Below, one piece after another: positions 31,128 through 41,520 of a stretch of DNA of 64,000 nucleotides. Origin of the DNA: Bifidobacterium asteroides (GTDB lineage Bacteria; Actinomycetota; Actinomycetes; Actinomycetales; Bifidobacteriaceae). Below the pieces are notes generated by a model. The model was not told where the DNA came from, searched no databases, and saw only the letters and a program-made list of their open reading frames with translations. The stretch covers positions 1-64,000 of the forward strand of contig NZ_QGLL01000009.1 of the NCBI RefSeq assembly GCF_003202695.1. The letters are read 5' to 3'. The position numbers and the translations under genes are program-made. Positions within the stretch are counted from its first letter, which is position 1. Every line of letters begins with the position of its first letter.

Positions 31128-32318
31128 ATGGTCATCACATCAGAACAGCACCCGCAGCATCGTGGCACCATCAGGGCAATGGTTGCCCTCATGATCACCA
31201 TGGCCATGGCCGGGGCGCTGTCGGCCTGCGGATTGGGAGGCGACCAGGGCTCCTCTGCAGGATCGTCGGATCATGTGACCGTCGCTGCCATTTACCCTAA
31301 GACCGGTCTCTACGCCGAGTACGGAAAGATGTTCCAGCAGGGCTTTGACCTGGCCAAGGACCAGGTCAACAAGAAGGGCGGCATACAGGGCAAGCGCCTG
31401 GACATCGACTACTACGACACCCAATCAGATGCCAAACAGGATGCCGCCGTCGCCCCAAAGATCGCCTCCGATAAATCAGTCATCGCCGTTGTGGGCGACT
31501 ACTCCTCACCTGCCTCATCAGCCGCATCGCCCATCTTCCAGCAGGCTGGGCTGGTCCATTACGGCTTCAACAACTCCTCGCCGACCTTCACGAATTCGGG
31601 TGATCATGTATGGACACCTCAGATATCGCAGAAGACCTACCAGGAAGTCAATGCCGAAGCGGTGTCCAAACGAGCCAAGAAGATCTCCGTCGTCTATATA
31701 GAAAACGACTGGGGGAAGGAATCCTTCCAATACTTCAAGGAGGCTGCGGAACGGCTTGGGGTGCAGATCGTCTACCAATCCTCTTATCTGCCCGATTCCA
31801 CGGACCTGACTCCGATACTGATTCCGGCCAAGAATGCTGCCCCCGAGGCAGTGGTGGACATCGGCTACGGGCCAGACGGGGCTCTGATCGCCAACACCCT
31901 GCGAGACAAACTGGATTATAAGGGACCCTTCTTCGGCGGTCAGGAGACCAAGGAGTTCCTCTCCTTGACTGGAGAGAACGCCCAAGGGGCCATCATTACC
32001 GGTGTCTTTTCGGCGACAGGCACCAAGGATGCGAAGGCCAAGGCTTTCGTCAAGAGCTTTGAGGATCGGTATCACACCGTCCCTGGCAACTTCGAAATCA
32101 CTGCCTACCAAGCCATCAAGGACCTGGCCTACGCGGGAGAGAAGACCAGCCCCACCAGGGAGGGCATCCAGGAGGCCTTAGGCAAGGTCAAGGACTTCCC
32201 GCTCTACCAAGGCCAGGGAGGAACTTTTCAGTTCAACACCCAGACTCGACGGGCGGATACGATCAAGCCCATCCTCCTTCAGGTGGATCAGGGCAAATTC
32301 AAACAGATCGAGGAGTGA
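31128..32318 (+). CDS. ABC importer substrate-binding lipoprotein (LivJ type)
   Basis: 396 residues. A hydrophobic signal (MVALMITMAMAGAL) ends in the lipobox LSAC near residue 29, so the mature protein is lipid-anchored outside the membrane. The body is a type I periplasmic-binding fold of the branched-chain amino-acid family: 'VTVAAIYPKTGLYAEYGKM', 'GKRLDIDYYDTQSDAKQ', 'VIAVVGDYSSPASSAASPIF'. It lies 50 nt downstream of the methyltransferase and 9 nt upstream of the fused permease. The ligand is unknown. Context suggests an amino acid or methylated sulfur/amino compound rather than plain leucine. Confidence 0.9.
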   Translation: MVITSEQHPQHRGTIRAMVALMITMAMAGALSACGLGGDQGSSAGSSDHVTVAAIYPKTGLYAEYGKMFQQGFDLAKDQVNKKGGIQGKRLDIDYYDTQSDAKQDAAVAPKIASDKSVIAVVGDYSSPASSAASPIFQQAGLVHYGFNNSSPTFTNSGDHVWTPQISQKTYQEVNAEAVSKRAKKISVVYIENDWGKESFQYFKEAAERLGVQIVYQSSYLPDSTDLTPILIPAKNAAPEAVVDIGYGPDGALIANTLRDKLDYKGPFFGGQETKEFLSLTGENAQGAIITGVFSATGTKDAKAKAFVKSFEDRYHTVPGNFEITAYQAIKDLAYAGEKTSPTREGIQEALGKVKDFPLYQGQGGTFQFNTQTRRADTIKPILLQVDQGKFKQIEE

Positions 32319-32327
32319 GCAGCGATC

Positions 32328-34148
32328 ATGGTCGAGACGCTCTTTTCCGGACTCATTCACGGCGGCGTATACGCCCTGGCCGCCGTGGGTATGTCCCTGG
32401 TCTTCGGAGTGACCAATGTGGCCAACTTCGCACAAGGGTCGCTGGTAGCGGTCGGCATGATGACAGGATGGTGGGTGGGCTCTACCCTAGGCTGGGGGCT
32501 CATCCCCACCATTCTGGCTGTCGTCCTGGTCACAGGCCTGGTCGGTCTGGTCACCAACCTTCTGGTCATCATCCCCCTGGAGGGCCGGCAGCCAATTGCA
32601 GCCCTCCTGGGCACCGTTGGCCTGGGACAGGTCCTGGATAACGGAATGCAGCTGATCTTCGGATCTCAGACCAGGGCCTTCCCCCAGCTGCTACCCACCC
32701 ACAACCTGCATGCGCTAGGCATCAGCTTCGGCACCTCCGACCTGGTCATGGGTCTGGTCGCCCTGGCCAGCATGGCTGCGCTCTGGGCCTTCTTAACCTA
32801 CGGCAGGACCGGACAGGCCATCAGGGCCACCTCCCAGGATCCCCAGGCCGCATTGCAGATGGGAGTACCTGTCACCTCCATTCGCACCATAGCCTTCGTC
32901 ATCGGCTCGGTCCTGGCTGGTATCGCCGGAATTTTCATCGGTCTGTTCAAGACGAACATCAACCCTATGGACGGCAACGCCATCGGCATGACGGCCTTCG
33001 TGGCCGCCGCTATCGGCGGGCTGGGCTCCATCCCCGGAGCCATTATCGGCGGCCTGGTACTGGGTTTGGCCGAGGCCGTAGGCGTAGGACTCTTTGGCGA
33101 TGGCGTGCATGATCTGATCACCTTCGGCACCCTCCTGCTGGTTCTGATCCTCGAGCCTTCCGGCTTCCTGGGTCGCAAAGCAGACATGGGCAAGGAGCCC
33201 ATGACCGGAACCCTCCCGGAAGCCGCCAGACCCATCCGACTGCCGCTTTGGGCCAATCTCGGCCTTGCAGCAGCCGCTCTGGCTACCCCCTTCATGTTCT
33301 CCGACCATCTGGCTGGCATCGGGACTCAGGTTGCCATATACGCCATTGCCGCAGTAGGCCTGACGCTGATCTCGGGCTCGGCCGGGCAGACCATCCTGGG
33401 CTTGGCGGGACCTGTGGCCGTAGGGGCCTACGCCTCGGCTCTCTTGACCATGCGCCTGCATTGGCCCTTCACGCTCTCCCTGCTGGGTGCGGCCGTCATC
33501 GCCGCTCTGGCCGCGTCCCTGCTGACGTTCCCAGTTTGGAAACTTAGTGGCCACTATGTGGCTATCGCCACCATAGGGGTGGGAGCAGTCATGGTCGCCA
33601 TCATCCGCATCTGGGAACCTCTGACCAGGGGATCGCTAGGTCTGCAAGGCATTCCCCTGCCAACATTCCTGGGCAAGCCGCTCTACACCCAGCAGATGCA
33701 GTACCTCCTGGATCTGGTCATCCTTCTTCTGGTCCTTGCAGTGACCTCCCGGATCCGGTCCTCACATCTGGGCCACGTCTTCGAAGCCATCGGCGAGGAC
33801 GGGCAAGCGGCCTGGTCCCTGGGAATCAGGACCGGGGCCTACAAGGCACTGGCCTACGCCCTGGCATGCGGTGCGGCGGGTATAGCAGGCGCCCTGCTGG
33901 CGCACCAGTACACCTATATCGACCCGACCCTCTTCAACCCGACCATGTCGACCCTGATTCTGACCATCATCGTCCTGGGTGGCATGAAGTCCCCGACCGG
34001 AGCCGTGATCGGCTCCCTGATCCTGGTAGGGGCTCCCGAACTGCTGCGCATCCTGCCCGAGGTGAGAATCATGGCCTACGGACTCGTCCTGATCATCTTT
34101 ATCATCTGCAGGCCACAGGGTCTGTTCTCAACCAAAAGGAGGGCATGA
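32328..34148 (+). CDS. Fused LivH-LivM permease
   Basis: 606 residues made of two permeases in one chain. The LivH half (about 1-285) begins ETLFSGLIHGGVYALAAVG and has 'AAIGGLGSIPGAIIGGLVLG'. The LivM half (about 305-600) has 'VGLTLISGSAGQTILG' and 'GGMKSPTGAVIGSLILVGAP'. Both carry the cytoplasmic EAA-like loop that contacts the ATPase. In most bacteria these are separate genes. The stop overlaps the start of the fused ATPase gene (ATGA), giving strict translational coupling. Confidence 0.9.
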   Translation: MVETLFSGLIHGGVYALAAVGMSLVFGVTNVANFAQGSLVAVGMMTGWWVGSTLGWGLIPTILAVVLVTGLVGLVTNLLVIIPLEGRQPIAALLGTVGLGQVLDNGMQLIFGSQTRAFPQLLPTHNLHALGISFGTSDLVMGLVALASMAALWAFLTYGRTGQAIRATSQDPQAALQMGVPVTSIRTIAFVIGSVLAGIAGIFIGLFKTNINPMDGNAIGMTAFVAAAIGGLGSIPGAIIGGLVLGLAEAVGVGLFGDGVHDLITFGTLLLVLILEPSGFLGRKADMGKEPMTGTLPEAARPIRLPLWANLGLAAAALATPFMFSDHLAGIGTQVAIYAIAAVGLTLISGSAGQTILGLAGPVAVGAYASALLTMRLHWPFTLSLLGAAVIAALAASLLTFPVWKLSGHYVAIATIGVGAVMVAIIRIWEPLTRGSLGLQGIPLPTFLGKPLYTQQMQYLLDLVILLLVLAVTSRIRSSHLGHVFEAIGEDGQAAWSLGIRTGAYKALAYALACGAAGIAGALLAHQYTYIDPTLFNPTMSTLILTIIVLGGMKSPTGAVIGSLILVGAPELLRILPEVRIMAYGLVLIIFIICRPQGLFSTKRRA

Positions 34149-35926
34149 TGACGGGCAGCCGGCGCATTCCCGAACCTGCAAGCGACAATCCTGATCAACC
34201 CCTGCTCAGCGTGCGCAATCTAGGCAAGAGCTTCCAGGGGCTGCAGGCAGTGGCCAATGTGAACATGGACCTGGCATCCGGCCAGGTGATAGGCATTATC
34301 GGCCCCAACGGATCAGGAAAGTCCACGACCATCAACCTGATCTGCGGCTTTCTCAAGCCTGACTCGGGCCAGATCAGTCTGAGGGGACGCACCGTGACCG
34401 GCCTGCCCGCCACGGCCATAGCCGAGCAGGGGGTGTCCCGAACCTTCCAGAACGGCAGGGTCTTTCCGACCATGAGCGTTGAGGAGAACGTGGCCGTAGG
34501 ATTCCATAGGCGCCTGGAAGCTCGCAGACCCTTTCGCCGTCTGGAGAAGTGGCCCATCCTGCGATGGATCCCCCTACTGGCGCAGACCTGGCTGACGCTG
34601 GTGCCCGGTCCCGCCTGCCGCAGGGAGACGGTCCTCGAGCGCAAGGCCGTCCAGTCCGAGATCGACAGATTCAGCGAGCGCCTGGAAGAGCATCGGACGC
34701 AGGCCGCCTACACGCTCTCCTACGCGAACCGGCGACGCACCGAGATAGCCAGAGCCCACGTCAGCTCCCCCAGCATCCTGGTTTTGGACGAGCCCACCGC
34801 AGGGATGAACCAGTCAGAGACGGCCGAGGTGCTGCAACAGCTCCTGGAACTCAAGGCCCAAGGTCAGACCATGCTTCTGGTTGAGCACAAGATCGACCTG
34901 ATCGAAGCGCTTTGCGACCGGGTCATCGCCATGGACGGCGGTCGGATCATCGCCTCCGGCCCTCCCAGACAGGTCAGCGCCGATCCCCGCGTCATTACCG
35001 CATACCTGGGCGACCGCAGACCCCGCAACGATGCCCCTATGAACGGGCAGGCAGATGTTCTGGCCCGGCAGAATGCCCTGACTCCCGCCACCGTTGCAGA
35101 ACAAGCCGATGGTCGAGATCATGACGGCGCGGAAACCAGTATGAAGGCCAAGGCAGAGGCATCCGGCAATAATGAGGAAAAGCCGTCAGCCGATGGGGAC
35201 CGGGCCTTGCTTTCACTGGATGCCATCGATGTGAGCTATGGCCCGGTCAAGGCCCTGGATCATGTCAGCCTTCGCGTTCCCCAGGGGGGCATCGTCTCCC
35301 TTCTGGGCGGGAATGCTTCGGGCAAGTCCACAACCATGAAGACCATCCTGGGCCTGCTGGCTCCAAAGGAGGGAACCATCCGTTTGGATGGACAGGAAAT
35401 CACCCACACCCCCACCAAGGATCGGGTCCGCTCCGGAATCGCCTCGGTCCCTGAGGCCAGAAGAGTCTTTGCAGCCATGAGCGTGGAGGAGAACCTGCGC
35501 ATGGGTGCCTACACCCAAAGGAAGCGCAATCAGATCGATCAGGATCTGGATGTCATCTATCAGCGATTCCCACGCCTGGCCGAACGCCGTGGGCAGCAAG
35601 CCGGCACTCTTTCAGGAGGCGAGCAGCAGATGCTGGCCTTCGGCAGGGCCCTGATGAGCCATCCCCGGCTGATATGCATGGATGAGCCGACCATGGGCCT
35701 CTCGCCCAAGCTGGTCGACCAGGTGCTTGAAGAGATCGCCTCCCTTCGTGACCAGCTGGGCATCTCCATCCTTCTGGTCGAGCAGCAGGCCGAGCTGGCC
35801 CTGTCCATTGCCGACTACGGGTACGTGCTGCAGAACGGTCTGATCCGTCTGGAGGGGCCCGCCCGACAGCTCTTGACTGACGAGCGTGTCCGCCAGGCAT
35901 ACCTCGGCAAGGCCTCCAATAACTGA
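34145..35926 (+). CDS. Fused LivG-LivF ATPase
   Basis: 593 residues with two complete ABC ATPases. The LivG half (about 20-280) has Walker A GPNGSGKSTT, a divergent signature LSYANRRRTEIARA and Walker B LVLDEPTAGMN. A hydrophilic linker of about 60 residues follows. The LivF half (from about 350) has Walker A GGNASGKSTT, signature LSGGEQQMLAFGRA and Walker B CMDEPTMGLS. I start at the ATG at 34145, which overlaps the permease stop; the frame is open further upstream only as a shadow of the permease. A LivG insert at about 120-170 (between Q-loop and signature) is longer than usual. Confidence 0.9.
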   Translation: MMTGSRRIPEPASDNPDQPLLSVRNLGKSFQGLQAVANVNMDLASGQVIGIIGPNGSGKSTTINLICGFLKPDSGQISLRGRTVTGLPATAIAEQGVSRTFQNGRVFPTMSVEENVAVGFHRRLEARRPFRRLEKWPILRWIPLLAQTWLTLVPGPACRRETVLERKAVQSEIDRFSERLEEHRTQAAYTLSYANRRRTEIARAHVSSPSILVLDEPTAGMNQSETAEVLQQLLELKAQGQTMLLVEHKIDLIEALCDRVIAMDGGRIIASGPPRQVSADPRVITAYLGDRRPRNDAPMNGQADVLARQNALTPATVAEQADGRDHDGAETSMKAKAEASGNNEEKPSADGDRALLSLDAIDVSYGPVKALDHVSLRVPQGGIVSLLGGNASGKSTTMKTILGLLAPKEGTIRLDGQEITHTPTKDRVRSGIASVPEARRVFAAMSVEENLRMGAYTQRKRNQIDQDLDVIYQRFPRLAERRGQQAGTLSGGEQQMLAFGRALMSHPRLICMDEPTMGLSPKLVDQVLEEIASLRDQLGISILLVEQQAELALSIADYGYVLQNGLIRLEGPARQLLTDERVRQAYLGKASNN

Positions 35927-36067
35927 AACCGGTTCGGAGGAGACCTCCCGATAGCAGGCGATAAGGAACGCCTATGAGCAGAGTCTTGCCTGCGACCTAG
36001 AAAAAAAGTTTCGATAGTGGGCTATAGAGGGATTTGCAACCGGATACAAGCAGAGGAACACACCCGC

Positions 36068-37399
36068 ATGAGCAAAGGATTCGCAACAAAAGCCGTCCAT
36101 GACGGCTATGACTGTCAAAGCCTGGGCGGAGGCGCGGCCAGCATCCCCATCTACCAGTCGGCCGCCTTTGACATGATCACCGCTGACCGGGGAGATGCCC
36201 TGGCCGCTGGCAAAATTCAAGGATTCTCATACTCCCGCCTGGCCAATCCCACGGTCAAGGTCCTGGAGGACCGCCTGGCCAGCCTGGAGGGAGGCAAGGG
36301 GGCTGTGGCCATGGCCTCAGGGATGGCTGCCGTCTCATCGGCCCTCATGTGTGCAGCCGAAGGCGGCGGGAGGCTGATCTCCCCTGTCGATCTTTATGGA
36401 ACCTCCGTGGACGCCATGAAGACTTTCTTCCCCAACTTCGGCATTGAAACGGATTTTGTAGACGACATCAATGACCTTGACGCGGTGGAATCCCTGATCC
36501 AGGACAACACCAGGGCTATCTTCGCTGAGTCCGTGGCCAATCCGTCCACAGCCATCGCTGACATCCCCGGCCTGGCTGACCTGGCCCATCGGCATGGGCT
36601 GGCCCTGATTATCGACAATACAGTGCCCACGCCGTATCTGCTCAACCCGATCGACTTCGGTGCCGACATCGTCGTCCATTCGACTACCAAGGGGATCAGC
36701 GGCCACGGCAATGCCCTGGGCGGGATCATCGTGGATGCAGGGCGATTCGATTGGGGCAACGGCCGCTTCCCGCAGATGAGCCAGCCCGAACTGATCATCA
36801 GCGACGAGCGACACGGATCCATGGTCAGCTTTCTGGATGCCTTCGGCAAGATGGCCTTCCTCCACAGGGTCCATACCAAGTACCTGCACACCTTCGGGGC
36901 TGTCATGAGTCCCTTCACCGCCTACCTGCAGCTGACCGGCCTTGAGACCCTGGCCCAGCGGGTCGCCGCCGAGGTGAAGACGGCGACAGCTCTGGCCCGC
37001 CACCTGCTGACCATCCCCCAGGTGGAGCAGGTCAACTATTCGGGAATTCCCGAGGGTCGGCACCAGGGCGTTGCCACCTTGCAGGACCGCCTGGCCTCGA
37101 CTCTGCTGCCTAAGGGCGTGGGCACGATCCTCTCCTTCAAGGTCCAAGGTGGCTACGAGCAGGTGAAGCGCATCGTAGACTCAGTGCGTCTCATGAGCTA
37201 CATGCCCAACATCGGCGACTGCCGCACACTGATTGTGGACCCGGCCAGGATCACCCACAGGGAAGTTCCGGGCCCCTACCGCCTGAGTGCCGGCGTGGGC
37301 GACGACCTGATTCGAATTTCCGCAGGCCTGGAGAACCCGGATGACCTGGTCGCCGACTTGGATCAGGCCTTTGCAGCCGCCTACCGGAATAATCTCTGA
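36068..37399 (+). CDS. metY: O-acetylhomoserine sulfhydrylase (Cys/Met PLP family)
   Basis: 443 residues; fold-type I PLP enzyme of the Cys/Met-metabolism family. The PLP Lys is K208 in HSTTKGISGHGNALGG. Other motifs are GFSYSRLANPTVKVLE and 'AVAMASGMAAVSSALM'. The length (about 440) and the 'NIGDCRTLIVDPARITHREV' segment fit MetY (OAH + sulfide to homocysteine, or + methanethiol to methionine) better than the shorter MetB/MetC. It lies 141 nt after the ATPase gene and probably belongs to the same unit or regulon. A shared terminator follows at 37495-37520. AGAGGAAC lies about 10 nt before the ATG at 36068. Confidence 0.88.
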   Translation: MSKGFATKAVHDGYDCQSLGGGAASIPIYQSAAFDMITADRGDALAAGKIQGFSYSRLANPTVKVLEDRLASLEGGKGAVAMASGMAAVSSALMCAAEGGGRLISPVDLYGTSVDAMKTFFPNFGIETDFVDDINDLDAVESLIQDNTRAIFAESVANPSTAIADIPGLADLAHRHGLALIIDNTVPTPYLLNPIDFGADIVVHSTTKGISGHGNALGGIIVDAGRFDWGNGRFPQMSQPELIISDERHGSMVSFLDAFGKMAFLHRVHTKYLHTFGAVMSPFTAYLQLTGLETLAQRVAAEVKTATALARHLLTIPQVEQVNYSGIPEGRHQGVATLQDRLASTLLPKGVGTILSFKVQGGYEQVKRIVDSVRLMSYMPNIGDCRTLIVDPARITHREVPGPYRLSAGVGDDLIRISAGLENPDDLVADLDQAFAAAYRNNL

Positions 37400-37494
37400 A
37401 GGCTGCATACCCCCTACATCGCCAAAACCCGTTCTGCTCCCAAGGCCATCCTTGGACAATGCGGAGCGGGCATATATGCAGATTTGCATAAAGA

Positions 37495-37520
37495 GGAACC
37501 CGACCATTTGGTCGGGTTCC
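37495..37520. terminator. Bidirectional terminator between metY and rpmG
   Basis: Perfect inverted repeat GGAACCCGACC / GGTCGGGTTCC with a 4-nt loop. It lies 95 nt past metY (plus) and 26 nt past rpmG (minus). On the minus strand it is followed by TCTTTATG. Confidence 0.85.
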
Positions 37521-37545
37521 TATGAAGCCAAAAGACGGAAAGAAC

Positions 37546-37713
37546 TCAGCGGGTCTCCCGATGCAGGGTATGCTTGCCGCAACGGGGGCAGAACTTCTTG
37601 AGCTCCAGACGGTCAGGAGTGTTACGACGGTTCTTGGTCGTAATGTAATTACGCTCCTTGCACACGGTGCACGCCAGCGTAATGCCAGGACGAATATCTG
37701 CGGCTTTTGCCAT
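37546..37713 (-). CDS. rpmG: 50S ribosomal protein L33, zinc-binding type
   Basis: A 55-residue protein with the C+ zinc ribbon: C15-TV-C18 and C42-PR-C45. Other L33 motifs are [19 protein letters not shown] and the C-terminal HTLHRETR. It lies just downstream of the tRNA-Met gene on the same strand, in the tRNA-rpmG arrangement common in actinobacteria. Confidence 0.97.
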   Translation of the reverse strand: MAKAADIRPGITLACTVCKERNYITTKNRRNTPDRLELKKFCPRCGKHTLHRETR

Positions 37714-37759
37714 GGTTCACCTCTATAGTCGTTGCACGACCGACGTATGTCGGCCACAG

Positions 37760-37833
37760 TAGCGAGGAAGAGACTCGAACTCTTGACCTTACGATTATGA
37801 GTCGTACGCTCTAGCCAGCTGAGCTACCCCGCC
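37760..37833 (-). tRNA. tRNA-Met (CAT)
   Basis: Acceptor GGCGGGG / CCTCGCT with two G-T pairs, D-stem GCTC, anticodon arm TACGA-CTCATAA-TCGTA, T-arm AAGAG-TTCGAGT-CTCTT. Anticodon CAT. It looks like an elongator tRNA; a lysidine-modified tRNA-Ile cannot be excluded without a search. Confidence 0.92.
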
Positions 37834-37837
37834 AGAG

Positions 37838-37909
37838 AGCCTCGGGTGAGAATCGGACTCACGACCTCTTCCTTACCAAGGAAGTGCTCTGCCACTGAGC
37901 TACCGAGGC
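37838..37909 (-). tRNA. tRNA-Thr (GGT)
   Basis: Acceptor GCCTCGG / CCGAGGC, anticodon arm CTTCC-TTGGTAA-GGAAG giving anticodon GGT, and T-loop GTCCGATTC. Four nt separate it from tRNA-Met. Confidence 0.95.
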
Positions 37910-37910
37910 G

Positions 37911-37992
37911 TGGCGGATAGAGGATTCGAACCTCTGAAGCATTACGCGGCTGATTTACAGTCAGCTCCCTTTGACCGCTTGGGAAATCCGCC
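37911..37992 (-). tRNA. tRNA-Tyr (GTA)
   Basis: Class II tRNA with a long variable arm. Acceptor GGCGGAT / ATCCGCC, anticodon loop CTGTAAA (GTA), T-loop GTTCGAATC. It is the first tRNA of the minus-strand Tyr-Thr-Met-rpmG array. Confidence 0.95.
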
Positions 37993-38063
37993 ATGCCGCA
38001 CTAGAACCGGAGCTCCGTACGGCAACTTGCCTATGATGACATGTTTTTTTGTTTTTCGCAAGT

Positions 38064-38099
38064 CCCACTCCGACGTCGTGTCCCTGGCGTCAGAGCGGG
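38064..38099 (-). terminator. Hairpin downstream of nrdF (class Ib)
   Basis: CCCGCTCTGACG pairs with CGTCGGAGTGGG (two G-T pairs) just past the stop. No T-tract follows on the minus strand, so it may act as a 3'-end stabiliser or a U-less terminator. Confidence 0.45.
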
Positions 38100-38108
38100 G
38101 CGGGCAGG

Positions 38109-39164
<1,056 letters not shown>

Positions 39165-39213
39165 TCAGTCTACCGCATGGGCGGACCCGAGCTGTGGACG
39201 CGGACCCGAAAGG

Positions 39214-39243
39214 GCCGGCACCGTTGCGAGAGACGGTGCCGGC
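39214..39243 (-). terminator. Intercistronic hairpin between nrdE and nrdF
   Basis: Perfect GCCGGCACCGT / ACGGTGCCGGC stem with an 8-nt loop, 31 nt after the nrdE stop, followed by CCTTTCGGG. It is either a partial terminator lowering nrdF relative to nrdE or an RNA-processing/stability element. Confidence 0.6.
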
Positions 39244-39273
39244 CAGGTTCTCCAATGCTTCAGGACATGCTCC

Positions 39274-41469
39274 TTAGAGCATGCAGCTGACGCAGCCTTC
39301 GACCTCGGTACCCTCCAGGGCCTGCTGGCGGATCCTGATGTAGTAGAGGGTCTTGATTCCCTTGCGCCAGGCGTAGATCTGGGCCTTGTTCAGGTCGCGG
39401 GTGGTGGCCGTGTCGGGGAAGAACAGGGTCAGAGAAAGCCCCTGATCCACATGCTGGGTGGCCTCGGCATAAGTGTCCACGATCTTCTTCCAGCCGATCT
39501 CGTAGGCGTCCTCAAAGTAGTCCAGGTTCTCGTTGGTCATGTAGGGGGCCGGGTAGTAGACGCGCCCGATCTTGCCTTCCTTGCGGATCTCGATCTTGGA
39601 GGCAATCGGGTGGATGGAGCTGGTGGAGTGGTTGATGTAGGAGATGGACCCGGTCGGGGGGACGGCCTGGAGGTTCTGGTTGTAGATGCCGTCCTTGAGG
39701 ATGGCCGCCTGAAGCTCCTTCCAGTCCTCAACCGTGGGGATATGGACCTGGTACTGGTCGAAGAGGTCCTTGATCCGCTGGGTCCTGGGCTCCAGGGAAC
39801 GGCTGCCATCGGTGTACTTGTCGAAGTAGTTCCCCTGGCCTGCCGGCTTGGCGTAGTCGGACTTGGCGAAGGAGGCGAAGGCCTTCCCCCGCTCGACGGC
39901 CAGGGCGTGGGAGGCTCTGTAGGCGTGGTAGGCCACGGTCATGAAGTACATGTCCGTGAAGTCCAGCCCCTCTTCGGATCCGTAGTGGATGCCCTCGCGG
40001 GCCAGGAAGCCGTGGAGGTTCATCTGACCCAGGCCGATGGCATGGCCTTCGTCATTGCCCCGCTTGATGGAGGGGACGGCCTCGATGTTGGTGTGGTCGG
40101 AGACGGAGGTCAGGGCCCGCACCGAGGTCTCGACCGTATCGGCCAGGCCGCCGTCCATGGCCTTGGCGATGTTAAGGGATCCCAGGTTGCATGAGATGTC
40201 GCGACCGATATGGTCGTAGTTCAGGTTCTCGGAGTAGGTGCTGGGCTCCTGGACCTGCAGGATCTCCGAGCAGAGGTTGGACATGGTGATCCGGCCGTCG
40301 ATGGGGTTGGCCTTGTTGACCGTGTCCTCGAAGAGGATGTAGGGATAGCCGGACTCGAACTGGATCTCGGCCAGGGTCATGAAGAAGTCACGGGCATCGA
40401 TGTACTTCTTGTGGATCCGCTTGTCCTTGACCATCTCCTCATAGTGCTCGGTGATGGGAATGTCCGCGAAGGGCTTGCCGTAGACCCGCTCCACGTCGTA
40501 GGGCGAGAAGAGGGCCATGGGCTCCTTGCGCTTGGCCAGCTCGAAGGTGATGTCGGGGATGACCACGCCCAGAGCCAGGGATTTGATGCGGATCTTCTCG
40601 TCCGCGTTCTCCCGCTTGGTATCCAGGAAGCGCATGATGTCGGGGTGATGGGCCGACAGATAGACGGCACCGGCACCCTGGCGGGCACCCAGCTGGTTGG
40701 CGTAGGAGAAGGAGTCCTCCAGGAGCTTCATGACCGGGACCACGCCGCTGGACTGGTTCTCGATATGCTTGATGGGCGCGCCCATCTCACGCAGATTGCT
40801 GAGCAGAAGAGCCACGCCTCCGCCCCTCTTGGACAGCTGCAGGGCGGCGTTGACGCCGCGGGAGATGGATTCCATGTTGTCTTCGATGCGCACCAGGAAG
40901 CAGGAGACCGGCTCGCCGCGCTGGGCCTTGCCCAAGTTCAGGAAGGTAGGGGTAGCGGGCTGGAAGCGCCCGGAGATGATCTCATCCGTGTACTTCATGG
41001 CGGCCTGCTCGTCCCCGTCGGCCAGCTCCAGAGCCACGGCCACGCAGCGCTGCGGGAAGTCCTCCAGGTAGCGCTTGCCGTCGAAGGTCTTCAGCGCATA
41101 GGAAGTGTAGAACTTGAAGGCGCCCAGGAAGGTCTCGAATTCGAAGCCGCTTTCGGCAGCATGCTGATAGATCCTGTCCAGGAACTCCGGGGTGTAGCGC
41201 TCGAAGACCTTCCGGTCGTAGTACTCGTGGTCCAGAAGATAGGCGATCCTCTCGGCCGTTGAGGGGAAGGTCATGGTGTTGGTCCGCACGTGCGTGTCCA
41301 TATACTGACGCTCGGCCTCGCGGTCCTTGTCGAACTGGATCCTGCCGTCCTTGTCATACAGGTTCAGCATGGCATTCAGGGCATGGTAGTCGTGAGCCGG
41401 ATCGAAGGTCTCCTCATCCTCGGATGCGGTCCTATCCAGGGCCAGGGACGTGTCCTCATTTGCTCCCAT
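39274..41469 (-). CDS. nrdE: Class Ib ribonucleotide reductase R1
   Basis: 731 residues. It is the catalytic subunit reducing NDPs to dNDPs. Active-site Cys are in [26 protein letters not shown] and '[15 protein letters not shown]', and the C-terminal redox pair is in EGCVSCML. There is no N-terminal ATP-cone, as usual for class Ib. I start at MGANED (41469), where AAAGG lies about 7 nt upstream; the ATG at 41484 has none. It is the only NrdE in the window and must serve both NrdF proteins. No nrdH glutaredoxin gene lies nearby, which is unusual for nrdHIEF operons. Confidence 0.96.
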   Translation of the reverse strand: MGANEDTSLALDRTASEDEETFDPAHDYHALNAMLNLYDKDGRIQFDKDREAERQYMDTHVRTNTMTFPSTAERIAYLLDHEYYDRKVFERYTPEFLDRIYQHAAESGFEFETFLGAFKFYTSYALKTFDGKRYLEDFPQRCVAVALELADGDEQAAMKYTDEIISGRFQPATPTFLNLGKAQRGEPVSCFLVRIEDNMESISRGVNAALQLSKRGGGVALLLSNLREMGAPIKHIENQSSGVVPVMKLLEDSFSYANQLGARQGAGAVYLSAHHPDIMRFLDTKRENADEKIRIKSLALGVVIPDITFELAKRKEPMALFSPYDVERVYGKPFADIPITEHYEEMVKDKRIHKKYIDARDFFMTLAEIQFESGYPYILFEDTVNKANPIDGRITMSNLCSEILQVQEPSTYSENLNYDHIGRDISCNLGSLNIAKAMDGGLADTVETSVRALTSVSDHTNIEAVPSIKRGNDEGHAIGLGQMNLHGFLAREGIHYGSEEGLDFTDMYFMTVAYHAYRASHALAVERGKAFASFAKSDYAKPAGQGNYFDKYTDGSRSLEPRTQRIKDLFDQYQVHIPTVEDWKELQAAILKDGIYNQNLQAVPPTGSISYINHSTSSIHPIASKIEIRKEGKIGRVYYPAPYMTNENLDYFEDAYEIGWKKIVDTYAEATQHVDQGLSLTLFFPDTATTRDLNKAQIYAWRKGIKTLYYIRIRQQALEGTEVEGCVSCML

Positions 41470-41520
41470 CAGGTGTCCTTTCATGAGTATTGCGGTGATA
41501 GTGCGTGTAATGAAATTGGC

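Noticed and set aside
33866-34144. Upstream extension of the LivGF ATPase
   Set aside because: It overlaps the permease in another frame and looks random; the coupled ATG at 34145 is the natural start.
37760-37992. CRISPR-like or repeat array
   Set aside because: The repeated short motifs are three tRNA genes. No CRISPR array or insertion sequence was seen in the window.
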